From Nocardioidaceae bacterium (lineage in GTDB: Bacteria > Actinomycetota > Actinomycetes > Propionibacteriales > Nocardioidaceae): 64,000 bases of DNA. Below, piece after piece: positions 44,841 to 52,614 of this stretch. A program made the position numbers and the translations under genes. Position 1 is the first letter of the stretch; every line of letters begins with the position of its first letter. The stretch covers positions 48,416-112,415 of the forward strand of contig JAGIBL010000010.1 in NCBI GenBank assembly GCA_017744365.1, given 5' to 3'. Under the pieces are notes generated by a model, which saw nothing but the letters and a program-made list of their open reading frames with translations, was not told where the DNA came from and ran no database searches.

Positions 44841-45484
44841 CGCCGGACGCCCTCGAGGCCGGCCGGAGTCGCGTAGCCGCGCAGGTACGCGGTCACCATG
44901 GCGATGCCCTCCTCGATGACGAAGGCGTCGCCGCGCGGGTCGCGCTCGTAGGCGAGCTGAAAGACGCGGTCACCGATCTCGACGGCCAGCTCGGCGGCGG
45001 CCGGGAGCAGCTGTTCGGTGGCCAGCCCGGCCGCGACGGCGAGCTCGCGCAGCTCGGTGGCGGTGCGGCGGTTGTGCTGCCGGCCGAACTCGTGCACCGC
45101 GGCGTTGGTGCGCCCGCGCAGCCAGATCTCCACGAAGTCGGGGCGGCGCGTGTAGACCTTCACGTAGGCGCGCATGGTGGTCTCGACCAGCGTGGTCACC
45201 GAGAGCACCTCGAGCGCGCCCAGGTCGGCGCGGACCTGCTCGTCCATCTCGGCGGTGTCGCGCTCGACCAGGGCGAGCAGGATCGCGTCCCGGTCGGAGA
45301 AGTACTGGTAGAGCGAGGCCACCGGCACGCCGGACGCGGCGGCGACCGAGCGGGTGGTGAGCGCCTCCACGCCGGCCTCGGCGACGATCCGCGAGGCCGC
45401 GTCCAGGATCCGCTCGACCCGCTCGCGCGAGCGCGCCTGGGCCGGCGTACGGCGAAGCACCGACGAACCCGTGACAACGGCCAT
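44837..45484 (-). CDS. TetR-family regulator
   Basis: 215 aa from ATG 45484. The helix-turn-helix is at residues 19-66 (SRERVERILDAASRIVAEAGVEALTTRSVAAASGVPVASLYQYFSDRDAIL). TACTGT lies 6 nt before the ATG, so the transcript may be leaderless. It leads the kinase-aldolase operon and is divergent from the amine oxidase gene with a 58-bp gap, so either could be its target. Confidence 0.9.
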   Translation of the reverse strand: MAVVTGSSVLRRTPAQARSRERVERILDAASRIVAEAGVEALTTRSVAAASGVPVASLYQYFSDRDAILLALVERDTAEMDEQVRADLGALEVLSVTTLVETTMRAYVKVYTRRPDFVEIWLRGRTNAAVHEFGRQHNRRTATELRELAVAAGLATEQLLPAAAELAVEIGDRVFQLAYERDPRGDAFVIEEGIAMVTAYLRGYATPAGLEGVRR

Positions 45485-45507
45485 GTCCGGACAGTAGCAT
45501 CCGAACC

Positions 45508-45526
45508 CGAACCTGACACATGTTCG
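45508..45526. promoter_or_regulatory. Candidate TetR operator
   Basis: CGAAC-N9-GTTCG at 45508-45526 in the gap between the TetR and amine oxidase genes, with the inner ACATGT palindrome. A second CGAAC lies just before it (45502-45506). The spacing is wrong for a LexA box. Confidence 0.4.
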
Positions 45527-45542
45527 TGTTCTAGGAGCCGCG

Positions 45543-47030
45543 ATGACCCTCCCGCTCGATCGACGCACCCTGCTCAAGGGCGCCGCCCTGACCGGCCTCG
45601 GCACCCTGGCCGTCGACGCCCTCGGCGCCCGCGCCACCGCCGCGACCCTCCAGGGCTCGCTGCCCACCGACGTCGACGTGGTCGTCGTCGGCGCCGGCCT
45701 GTCGGGCCTGGTCGCCGCCCGCGAGGTCGCTCGCGCGGGCCGCTCGGTGCTGGTGGTCGAGGCCCGCGAGCGGGTCGGCGGCCGGCTGCTCAACCACCGG
45801 CTCTCCTCCGGCCAGGTCATCGAGGCGGGCGGCGCGTTCGTCGGCCCGACCCAGAACCACATCCTCGCGCTGGCCGCCGAGCTCGGCGTGGCCACCTTCC
45901 CCGAGTACGTGCAGGGCAAGAACGTCTACGACTCCCAGCTGCTCGGCCGGCTCAAGTACTCCGGGACCGTGCCGCCGGACCCGACCGTGCTCGTGGACGC
46001 GGCCCTGCTGCTCGGCAAGATCGACAAGTACGCCGCGGAGATCGACGTCGACGCTCCCTGGACGCACCCGAAGGCGGCTGCCTGGGACGCGATGACGCTG
46101 GCGCAGTTCATCAAGAAGAACACGCTGAACTCCTGCGGCGTGGAGAACCTCATCGAGTGCTGGACGCAGCCGTGCTTCGGCGCCGACCCGAGCGAGCTGT
46201 CGCTGCTGTTCGTGCTGCACTACCTGGCCTGCTCCGGCGACGAGCAGCACGTCGGCACCTTCGAGCGGAACTCCGACACCGCGGGCGGCGCACAGGACAG
46301 CCGGTTCGTCGGTGGGTCCCAGCTGGTGCCGCTGCGCCTGGCCGACCAGCTCGGTGACCAGGTGGCGCTGGCGGCGGCAGTCACCCGGATCGAGCAGACG
46401 AGCGAGGGGGCCAGCGTGACGACCGCGCGCGGCGTCGTACGGTGCCGGCAGGTGGTCGTGGCCGCTCCCCCGCCGCTGGTGCTGGACATCGACTGGTACC
46501 CGCAGCTGCCCGCGAAGCGGCACGCGCTGCTGACGAACATGCGGATGGGCCGGCTGATGAAGGCCGATGCGGTCTACCCGACGCCGTTCTGGCGCGAGGC
46601 CGGGCTGAGCGGCTCGGGCACCGCGGACCACGGTGCGACCCGCGCCGTCTTCGACAACTCCCCGGCCGACGGGAGCGTCGGCGTGCTGCTGGCGTTCGTG
46701 GGCGGCTCGACGCTCGACACCTACGGCGCGAAGTCCGCGGCGGAGCGGCGACAGGCGGTGCTCGAGGGGTTCGCCCGGGTGGTCGGCAAGCAGGCGCTGC
46801 AGCCGGTCGAGTACACCGAGCAGGACTGGACCCGGGAGACCTGGACGCGCGGCGGGCCGGTCCCGGTGATGGCGCCCGGGACGCTGACCGCGTTCGGGTC
46901 GGCGCTGCGGGAGCCGTTCGTGCGCACGCACTGGGCAGGCACGGAGACCTCGACCTACTGGAACGGGTACATGGACGGCGCGGTCCGCGCGGGTGAGCGG
47001 GCTGCTGCCGAGGTGCTCACGCTGTTGTGA
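45543..47030 (+). CDS. Flavin monoamine oxidase family protein, Tat-exported
   Basis: 495 aa. The N-terminus carries a twin-arginine motif (DRRTLLKGAALTGLGTLAV) and Ala-rich cleavage region. The FAD Rossmann motif is VVVVGAGLSGLVAAREVARAG followed by VEARERVGGRLLNH. The C-terminal FAD contact is AGTETSTYWNGYMDGAVRAGERAA. Such enzymes oxidise amines such as putrescine or tyramine, releasing H2O2. AGGAG precedes the ATG. Substrate not predictable. Confidence 0.9.
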   Translation: MTLPLDRRTLLKGAALTGLGTLAVDALGARATAATLQGSLPTDVDVVVVGAGLSGLVAAREVARAGRSVLVVEARERVGGRLLNHRLSSGQVIEAGGAFVGPTQNHILALAAELGVATFPEYVQGKNVYDSQLLGRLKYSGTVPPDPTVLVDAALLLGKIDKYAAEIDVDAPWTHPKAAAWDAMTLAQFIKKNTLNSCGVENLIECWTQPCFGADPSELSLLFVLHYLACSGDEQHVGTFERNSDTAGGAQDSRFVGGSQLVPLRLADQLGDQVALAAAVTRIEQTSEGASVTTARGVVRCRQVVVAAPPPLVLDIDWYPQLPAKRHALLTNMRMGRLMKADAVYPTPFWREAGLSGSGTADHGATRAVFDNSPADGSVGVLLAFVGGSTLDTYGAKSAAERRQAVLEGFARVVGKQALQPVEYTEQDWTRETWTRGGPVPVMAPGTLTAFGSALREPFVRTHWAGTETSTYWNGYMDGAVRAGERAAAEVLTLL

Positions 47031-47087
47031 GGTGACGCGCTACCGGCGCGTCTCGGGCCGGCCGTCTCGGGGTTGGCCGGTGCGGAC

Positions 47088-47270
47088 TCAGGCTGAGATC
47101 GGGACCTGCTCGACGTGGCCGTCCGGGGCGAGGTACAGGCCGTCGTCGAACAAGATCACTCCGTTGCAGAGCTGACACCAGCCCTGCTCGGAGTGGTCGA
47201 CGACCACGTGGGCATGGCAGCAGTCGTTGCTGCTGGCGTCCGGACAGGCCGGCGAGTGGGTGCACGTCAT
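47088..47270 (-). CDS. DUF5999 small protein
   Basis: 60 aa from ATG 47270 with GGAGGG upstream. It follows the family pattern MTCTHSPACPDASS..DCCHAHVVVDHSEQGWCQLCNGV, then ILFDDGLYLAPDG (quoted in parts). Several Cys and His residues suggest a zinc site. Found in actinobacteria; no known function. Confidence 0.82.
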   Translation of the reverse strand: MTCTHSPACPDASSNDCCHAHVVVDHSEQGWCQLCNGVILFDDGLYLAPDGHVEQVPISA

Positions 47271-47472
47271 TGTGTCCCTCCCTTTCGACTGAATCAGGTG
47301 TGTCGTCTCTATTGGAGCACTCGATCGGCATTGGATCGTGCCACTTGCGCAAAACGGGCGGTAAATGTCGCTGTTTCGTGACGTTGCTTGCGGGTGATCC
47401 ACGATTGCTCCGGCAACCTTGCTGCGCCCATGGCAGAAGGTGACAACGACACGGGCATTCCTGAGCGAGACG

Positions 47473-47485
47473 TCCTAGTCTAGGA
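47473..47485. promoter_or_regulatory. 13-bp palindrome over a -10 element
   Basis: TCCTAG-T-CTAGGA, perfect, ends 2 nt before the ATG of the 59-aa gene. It contains TAGTCT (47476-47481), 6 nt upstream of the ATG, which fits a leaderless -10. A repressor here would block transcription directly. Confidence 0.4.
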
Positions 47486-47487
47486 AC

Positions 47488-47667
47488 ATGGACCGAGGCC
47501 GCGGGGGCCCCGACTCCCGTTCTCACCAGCGTCGTGTGGCCGCCACGGTGGTCGGCGACAGGCTCCGCCGCGCTCTCGACGTCCGCACCCTCACCCAGCG
47601 CGAGGTCGACCGCATGTTCGCCGAGCTGCGCCGCAAGGCCGAGCCTCGCCACCCGGAGGACGAGTAG
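47488..47667 (+). CDS. Small basic protein, 59 aa
   Basis: ATG at 47488 to TAG at 47667. A basic, Arg-rich N-terminus is followed by a predicted amphipathic helix with LRRALDVRTLTQREVDRMFAEL and an acidic end (HPEDE). No recognised family and no transmembrane segment. Third-position G/C bias supports coding. It is separated from the acyltransferase start by 22 nt. Confidence 0.55.
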   Translation: MDRGRGGPDSRSHQRRVAATVVGDRLRRALDVRTLTQREVDRMFAELRRKAEPRHPEDE

Positions 47668-47689
47668 CCGGCCCGGGTTACATTGGTAC

Positions 47690-48781
47690 GTGCGCGCGAT
47701 GCTCGTGCGCGACCCGGGTCACCACCCTGGTTTGGATGGCGTCCGTGGCGTGGCCATTCTCCTGGTTCTCGGCCAGCACGCTCCGACGAGACCGCTCATC
47801 GACGGCTTCGTCGGCGTCACCGTGTTCTTCTGCCTGTCGGGCTACCTCATCACCACGCTGCTGGTGGGCGAGATCGGGACCGGCGGGCTCGACGTCAAGG
47901 CCTTCTACCGCCGCCGCATCGCCCGCCTCTGCCCCGCGCTGGTGGCCGTCGTGCTGGTGACCGTCGTGGTACTGGTCGTCGCGCGACCCGATCTCGGGAT
48001 CGGCCAGGACCTCGCCCCCGCCGGCGCGGCGCTCACCTACTCCACGAGCCTGTTCGACTGGGCCGGCCACGTCTTCGCGACCGGGGACTACCTCAACTAC
48101 ACCTGGTCGCTCTCGGTCGAGGAGCAGTTCTACCTGCTGTGGCCGTTCGTGCTGCTCTGGGGCTACCGGCGGAACCCGCGGCTGCTGGCCGGGATCACCG
48201 TCGCCCTGATCACGGCGACCCTGACCGTCAACCTCTACCTGGGCCTGACCCGGTCGGTGCGCTACGACCCGCACGAGTACTTCGGCAGCGACACCAACGC
48301 CCTGCCCATCCTGGTCGGCTCGCTGCTGGCGATCGTGCTGCAGCAGGGCTGGCTGCCACGGACCGTACGACGCCTCGCGCCGGCCGCCCTGCTGGGCGTC
48401 GTGCTGCTGCCCGTGCTGGCCCACCACGACGACCGGGACCGGCCGTCCCTGGTGATCATCGCGGGCACCGTGCTGACGCTGGTGATCCTGGTCGGCATCG
48501 TCACCCGGCCGGGCTCGGCCCTCGGCTCGGTGATGGCCAGCGGCCCGATGCGCTGGCTCGGCGAGCGCTCCTACTCGATCTACCTCTGGAACGTGCTCGC
48601 CCGGGCCGCCGCCCTCAACCTGCTCGGGCACACCCTGGCCGGGGACGTCGTCTGGGTGGCGATGTGGGTGCTCCTGGCCGAGGCCAGCTACCGGTTCGTC
48701 GAGCGCCCGCTGCGCGCACGGCTGGCCGGCAGGCGGAGGGTAGGGCGGGTGGGACTCGAACCCACGACCCAAGGATTATGA
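47690..48781 (+). CDS. Acyltransferase-3 family membrane protein (OafA/YrhL-like)
   Basis: About 363 aa from GTG 47690, with TACATT 5 nt upstream; ATG 47699 is the alternative. Family signatures: GLDGVRGVAILLVLGQH with the conserved His, FVGVTVFFCLSGYLIT, YTWSLSVEEQFYLLWPF and GERSYSIYLWNV. About ten hydrophobic helices. It O-acylates surface sugars or lipids. The last 14 codons are read antisense through the 3' half of tRNA-Met (GLEPTTQGL). Confidence 0.88.
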   Translation: MRAMLVRDPGHHPGLDGVRGVAILLVLGQHAPTRPLIDGFVGVTVFFCLSGYLITTLLVGEIGTGGLDVKAFYRRRIARLCPALVAVVLVTVVVLVVARPDLGIGQDLAPAGAALTYSTSLFDWAGHVFATGDYLNYTWSLSVEEQFYLLWPFVLLWGYRRNPRLLAGITVALITATLTVNLYLGLTRSVRYDPHEYFGSDTNALPILVGSLLAIVLQQGWLPRTVRRLAPAALLGVVLLPVLAHHDDRDRPSLVIIAGTVLTLVILVGIVTRPGSALGSVMASGPMRWLGERSYSIYLWNVLARAAALNLLGHTLAGDVVWVAMWVLLAEASYRFVERPLRARLAGRRRVGRVGLEPTTQGL

Positions 48782-48814
48782 GTCCTCTGCTCTAACCGAC
48801 TGAGCTACCGCCCC
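48741..48814 (-). tRNA. tRNA with CAU anticodon (probably elongator Met)
   Basis: The minus strand folds as a cloverleaf: acceptor GGGGCGG with CCGCCCT (terminal G-U pair), D-arm GCTC-AGTCGGTTA-GAGC, anticodon loop CTCATAA (CAU), and T-arm GTGGG-TTCGAGT-CCCAC. Discriminator A. The D-loop and anticodon stem fit an elongator tRNA-Met; a lysidine-modified tRNA-Ile2 cannot be excluded by eye. Confidence 0.9.
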
Positions 48815-48836
48815 TCGCGAGGGAAACCTACCGGTT

Positions 48837-49301
48837 TCAGCCGAGGAGCTCGCGGGTGCGTCGCTGCACGCCGCGCGGCAGGCCGTCGACGATGTCCTCG
48901 AGGGTGACCTCGGCCAGGCGGGCGCGCCAGGCGTCCTCGGCGGCGTGCAGGTGCCGGGCCAGGCCGCACATCTGCCGGCACTGCTCGGGCGGGGCCGCTC
49001 CCCTGCCCTGCTGGCGGATCTCGTTGCAGGTGTAGAAGGGCGAGGTCCCGTCGATCGCCTCGACGATCTCCAGCAGGGTGATGTCCCCCGGGTGACGCGC
49101 CAGCCGGAAGCCGCCCCGGGGGCCGGTGGTCGCGGTGAAGAGCCCGGCGCGGACGAGGGCCTGGAGCTGCTTGGCCAGGTAGGCCGGCGGCAGGTCGAAG
49201 TGCTCCGCGAGCCGAGCGGCCGAGGCGGTGCCGCCGGGTTCGAGCTGGGCCAGCGATCCGGCGGCGTGCAGCACCCACTCGGCGCTCTCCGGGAGCTTCA
49301 T
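48837..49301 (-). CDS. Rrf2-family transcriptional regulator
   Basis: 154 aa from ATG 49301. Winged helix-turn-helix: MKLPESAEWVLHAAGSLAQL, AARLAEHFDLPPAYLAKQLQALVRAGLFTATTGPRGGFRLAR. Three Cys follow in FYTCNEIRQQG and EQCRQMCGL, a possible Fe-S site, though the spacing (15 and 3 residues) differs from IscR or NsrR. TAGGAT 7 nt before the ATG suggests leaderless transcription. It is divergent from an NmrA-like gene with a perfect palindrome between them. Confidence 0.88.
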   Translation of the reverse strand: MKLPESAEWVLHAAGSLAQLEPGGTASAARLAEHFDLPPAYLAKQLQALVRAGLFTATTGPRGGFRLARHPGDITLLEIVEAIDGTSPFYTCNEIRQQGRGAAPPEQCRQMCGLARHLHAAEDAWRARLAEVTLEDIVDGLPRGVQRRTRELLG

Positions 49302-49321
49302 GGCGCCCATCCTAATTCAAA

Positions 49322-49344
49322 TTGCGGATATCAAGTATCCGCAA
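49322..49344. promoter_or_regulatory. Operator-like palindrome between Rrf2 and NmrA-like genes
   Basis: TTGCGGATA-N5-TATCCGCAA is a perfect 9-bp inverted repeat centred in the 80-bp divergent gap. It is the expected type of site for an Rrf2-family dimer controlling both genes. The length, symmetry and AT-rich centre make it the clearest operator in the window. Confidence 0.75.
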
Positions 49345-49381
49345 TAGCGTCGTAGCGAACCCGAACGAGAAGGAGAGGACG

Positions 49382-50128
49382 ATGAGGATCGCCGTCGTGG
49401 GAGCCACCGGCCAGGTCGGCGCGCCGGCTGCCGAGGCGCTGGAGCGGGCCGGGCACGAGGTCGTCCGGGTCAGCCGGTCGGCGGGCGTCGACATCGAGAC
49501 CGGCGCCGGCCTCGCCGAGGCGCTGGCCGGCGTGGACGCGGTCATCGACGCGAGCAACACCCCGGCCCAGGACGAGGCCGAGGTCGTGGCGTTCTTCGGG
49601 AGCGCCACGCGCAACCTGCTGGCCGCCGAGCAGCAGGCCGGCGTCGGTCACCACGTGCTGCTCTCGATCGTGGGCATCGACAAGGACCAGGACGTGCCGC
49701 ACTACGCGGGCAAGCGCGAGCAGGAGCGGCTGGTCACCGCGGGCCCGGTGCCGTGGAGCGTCGTCCGGGCGACGCAGTTCCACGAGCTCGCGGCCCGGGT
49801 CGCGAGCTGGAGCGAGGCCGACGGCGTCGCGCGGATCGCTCCCCTGCTGGTCCAGCCGGTGCACCCGGCCGAGGTCGGCCAGGTGCTGGCCGAGGTGGCG
49901 GCCGGAGCGCCGCTGAACGCACTGCTCGACGTCGCCGGCCCCCAGACCGAGGACTTTGTCGACATGGCCCGGCGCACCTACGCCGCGCGCGGGCAGGAGA
50001 TCACGCTGGTGCCGACCTGGCAGGGCGCGTTCGACACCTCGATGGCCGGCGAGGTGCTGCTGCCCGGTCCGGACGCCAGGATCATGACGGGCACGTTCGA
50101 GGACTGGCTGGCCTCCGGCGCGCAGTGA
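49382..50128 (+). CDS. NmrA-like NAD(P)-binding protein
   Basis: 248 aa, ATG after a GAAGGAGAGG. Rossmann motif MRIAVVGATGQVGAPAAEAL; later LLSIVGIDKDQDVPHYAGKREQERLV and VVRATQFHELAA, typical of atypical short-chain dehydrogenases of the NmrA/SDR_a5 type. The catalytic YxxxK is reduced (YAGKREQ), so it may be a sensor or act on a quinone. Probably the target of the divergent Rrf2 regulator. Confidence 0.85.
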   Translation: MRIAVVGATGQVGAPAAEALERAGHEVVRVSRSAGVDIETGAGLAEALAGVDAVIDASNTPAQDEAEVVAFFGSATRNLLAAEQQAGVGHHVLLSIVGIDKDQDVPHYAGKREQERLVTAGPVPWSVVRATQFHELAARVASWSEADGVARIAPLLVQPVHPAEVGQVLAEVAAGAPLNALLDVAGPQTEDFVDMARRTYAARGQEITLVPTWQGAFDTSMAGEVLLPGPDARIMTGTFEDWLASGAQ

Positions 50129-50187
50129 CCCGCCGGCCGACCCGCACGCTGGGCAGATCAGCGTGCCGGGCCGGCCCGGGAACCAGG

Positions 50188-52473
50188 TCAGCCGTTGGCC
50201 GAGGCGAACGCGGCCGCGGCGCCGTACAGCTTGTACAGGGCGAAGCCGCCCGCGTAGCCGGTGCTGCAGCGATTGTCGAGCATCCGCACCGCGGCACCGT
50301 CGCGCAGCACGGTGCCGTAGCCGACGGTCTCGTCGCCCTGGACCTTGCCGCCGACGAAGTGCCGGATCCGCTGCACCATGCCGAGCTTGTGACCGTCGTC
50401 GGCCTGCCGCCACCACGAGCAGGTGTAGGCGCCCAGGCGCTCGGCGGACTCGGCCGGCTGCACGGTGTCCACGTTCTTCCACACCAGCGGGCGCAGCAGC
50501 GTGCGCAGCAGGGTCGCGGTGCCGAGCGACCCGTCGTACGGCTGACAGGTGCGTGACCCGACGGTCATCGAGCAGTACTCGGAGAACACCTGCTTCTGCC
50601 GGTCGGCCAGCGCCTGGTCGTCGACGTCGGAGGTGGTCAGGGTCGCCGAGGACGGCTGCTTCGGCGTCTTCGCCCAGTTGCAGACGAAGTCGTTGCCGTT
50701 CGGGTAGCCGGAGAGCTCGAAGCCCGCGAAGCAGGCGACCAGCTCGGCCTCGTTGAACACGTTGCCCAGGCCGATGCTCAGCAGCGGCAGCTTGCCGTCG
50801 AAGCAGTTCGGCAGTAGGCCCGGCGAGTTGCGCAGCTTCTTGCCCGGCGCGGCGTGGTTGTCCCACCAGCAGTTGCCGGTGTTGAGCGGGAACGAGTCCC
50901 ACCAGAAGTCGCGGCCGTTCGGCTTGACCTCGCCGCTCGGGCTGACGCCCATGGTGTTGTCGTAGAAGCGGTTGTTGTACGACGTGGAGACCGTCAGCGG
51001 GTTGCATCCCGGGACCACGTCCGGCGTCTTCCCCCCAAGCAGCGGGCTGCACACCATCGCGTCCGGCACGGCGAACAGCATCAGGCCGCGCCGCCAGTTG
51101 TCCCAGAAGCTGTTGCCGCGGACCACGTTCGAGTTGCCGCCGGCCAGCCAGAGCCCGGTGCCGACCGGGGCCGGGATGAACGGCACCACCTCGGAGCCGG
51201 CCGCGAACGGGTTGAAGTTGTTGGAGTAGAAGTTGTTGTTCTGGACGATGTTGCCCTCCTGCGGGAAGCCGGGGTGGCCTGCCGCGGTGAACACGTCGGT
51301 GGTGAAGCCGAGGGCGTTGTCGTAGAAGTTGTTGTTCTGCACCAGCGTGCCGTGGCTGTTGGTGCCCGAGAACCCGCCGGTGTTGTGGTGCATGTCGCAG
51401 AACTGGAAGGTCTGCGAGGTGCGCGCCTCGGGGTAGAACGACTTGTCCCGGTTGACCAGCGTCGGCGCGCCCGAGCCCGGGTAGAGGCCGGAGTCACCGC
51501 TGCCGGCCGCCTCGCAGCGCTGCACCAGGCCGTGGTCGCCGACGAAGGTGAGAACGCCGTAGGCGCCGTTGTAGAAGGTCTTGAACTGCTCGAGCACGTA
51601 GCCGTCGGTCTCCAGCACGTAGATGCCGTGCTCGCGGGCGTGCCGGATCTTCATGTTGCGCAGCACGAACCCGTCGGCACGGTCGACGAAGACGCCGACG
51701 TCCTTCTTGTGGCCGGCAGCCGAGGGGCCGCCGTCGCCGGCGGCGGTGTCCCCGGCCTCGACCACGACGTCGTCCGCGCTGACGCCCGAGCCCTCGAGCT
51801 GGAGGTTGCAGCGGATGCACGGGCCCGGTTCCGGGATGCCGTGCCGGTCGGCCAGCGCCGGGTCCGGGGCGTCCGCCTCACCGAGCCCACGGCCGATGAC
51901 CGCGATCAGGTTGGCGTCGTTCGGGCAGTAGTACTGGTACTTGTGCGACGGCGCGCCGGGGTCGCCGCTGTCCGAGTGCGTCTCGTAGGCGTCGCAGGCC
52001 GGGTCGTACGTCGGCTGCGCACGCGAGGTGTCCTCGGTGTAGAGACCCGGCATCACCACGACCCGGTCGTTGTTGCCGGACGCGGTGACCGCGGCCTGGA
52101 TCTCGTCGTACGCGCACCGGCTGAACAGCTGCTGGTTGACCGCGAGCAGCGCGTCGCCCTGGGACTGGGTCAGCGTGCGCTTCTCGGTCGGCCGGATCGT
52201 CCAGCCGTTCGCGACGGCAGCGGCGACAGCCGCCTGCAGGCGGGTCATCGAGTCCGGCTTGCAGACCACCCGGGTCTCCCCCGGCAGGTTGTCGTCGACC
52301 GCGGAGGCGAGCGAGCGCACGTCGGGCACCTTGCCGCCGGCGCACGGCGTCACCGAGCAGTCCGGGTTCGGGTCCGGCCAGTACGACGGTCTCTCCACGT
52401 GCGCCTGGGCAGCCTGCGGGAGCACGAACACCCCCGCGGCGGCGATGAGCAGGGCAAGGAGGAAACGCCTCAT
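50188..52473 (-). CDS. Secreted right-handed parallel beta-helix protein
   Basis: 761 aa, ATG 52473 with AGGA 6-7 nt upstream. Signal peptide MRRFLLALLIAAAGVFVLPQ ... AQAH. Residues 230-520 are repeated beta-helix coils rich in Asn ladders (NNNFYDNALGF, NNNFYSNNFNPF, RGNSFWDNWRRGL, NNRFYDNTMGV). The family includes polysaccharide lyases and adhesins, but no lyase residues were picked out. About 16 Cys residues suggest disulfides. Monocistronic; downstream of the lipase gene. Confidence 0.85.
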   Translation of the reverse strand: MRRFLLALLIAAAGVFVLPQAAQAHVERPSYWPDPNPDCSVTPCAGGKVPDVRSLASAVDDNLPGETRVVCKPDSMTRLQAAVAAAVANGWTIRPTEKRTLTQSQGDALLAVNQQLFSRCAYDEIQAAVTASGNNDRVVVMPGLYTEDTSRAQPTYDPACDAYETHSDSGDPGAPSHKYQYYCPNDANLIAVIGRGLGEADAPDPALADRHGIPEPGPCIRCNLQLEGSGVSADDVVVEAGDTAAGDGGPSAAGHKKDVGVFVDRADGFVLRNMKIRHAREHGIYVLETDGYVLEQFKTFYNGAYGVLTFVGDHGLVQRCEAAGSGDSGLYPGSGAPTLVNRDKSFYPEARTSQTFQFCDMHHNTGGFSGTNSHGTLVQNNNFYDNALGFTTDVFTAAGHPGFPQEGNIVQNNNFYSNNFNPFAAGSEVVPFIPAPVGTGLWLAGGNSNVVRGNSFWDNWRRGLMLFAVPDAMVCSPLLGGKTPDVVPGCNPLTVSTSYNNRFYDNTMGVSPSGEVKPNGRDFWWDSFPLNTGNCWWDNHAAPGKKLRNSPGLLPNCFDGKLPLLSIGLGNVFNEAELVACFAGFELSGYPNGNDFVCNWAKTPKQPSSATLTTSDVDDQALADRQKQVFSEYCSMTVGSRTCQPYDGSLGTATLLRTLLRPLVWKNVDTVQPAESAERLGAYTCSWWRQADDGHKLGMVQRIRHFVGGKVQGDETVGYGTVLRDGAAVRMLDNRCSTGYAGGFALYKLYGAAAAFASANG

Positions 52474-52614
52474 GACCGGTCCTGTCATGGTCGTGCACCG
52501 CGGTGCGCCGGGCTCCCTACCCGCGAGTCAACCTAGGAGCGGTTAACAGACGCTGTCAATCAAAACGGAACGTCTCGTCTCGTTTGCTAGACCAGGCCTC
52601 GAAGGCGTCAGGTT

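Noticed and set aside
45508..45526. LexA (SOS) box between TetR and amine oxidase
   Set aside because: The GAAC/GTTC arms are 11 bp apart, not 4 as in an actinobacterial LexA box.
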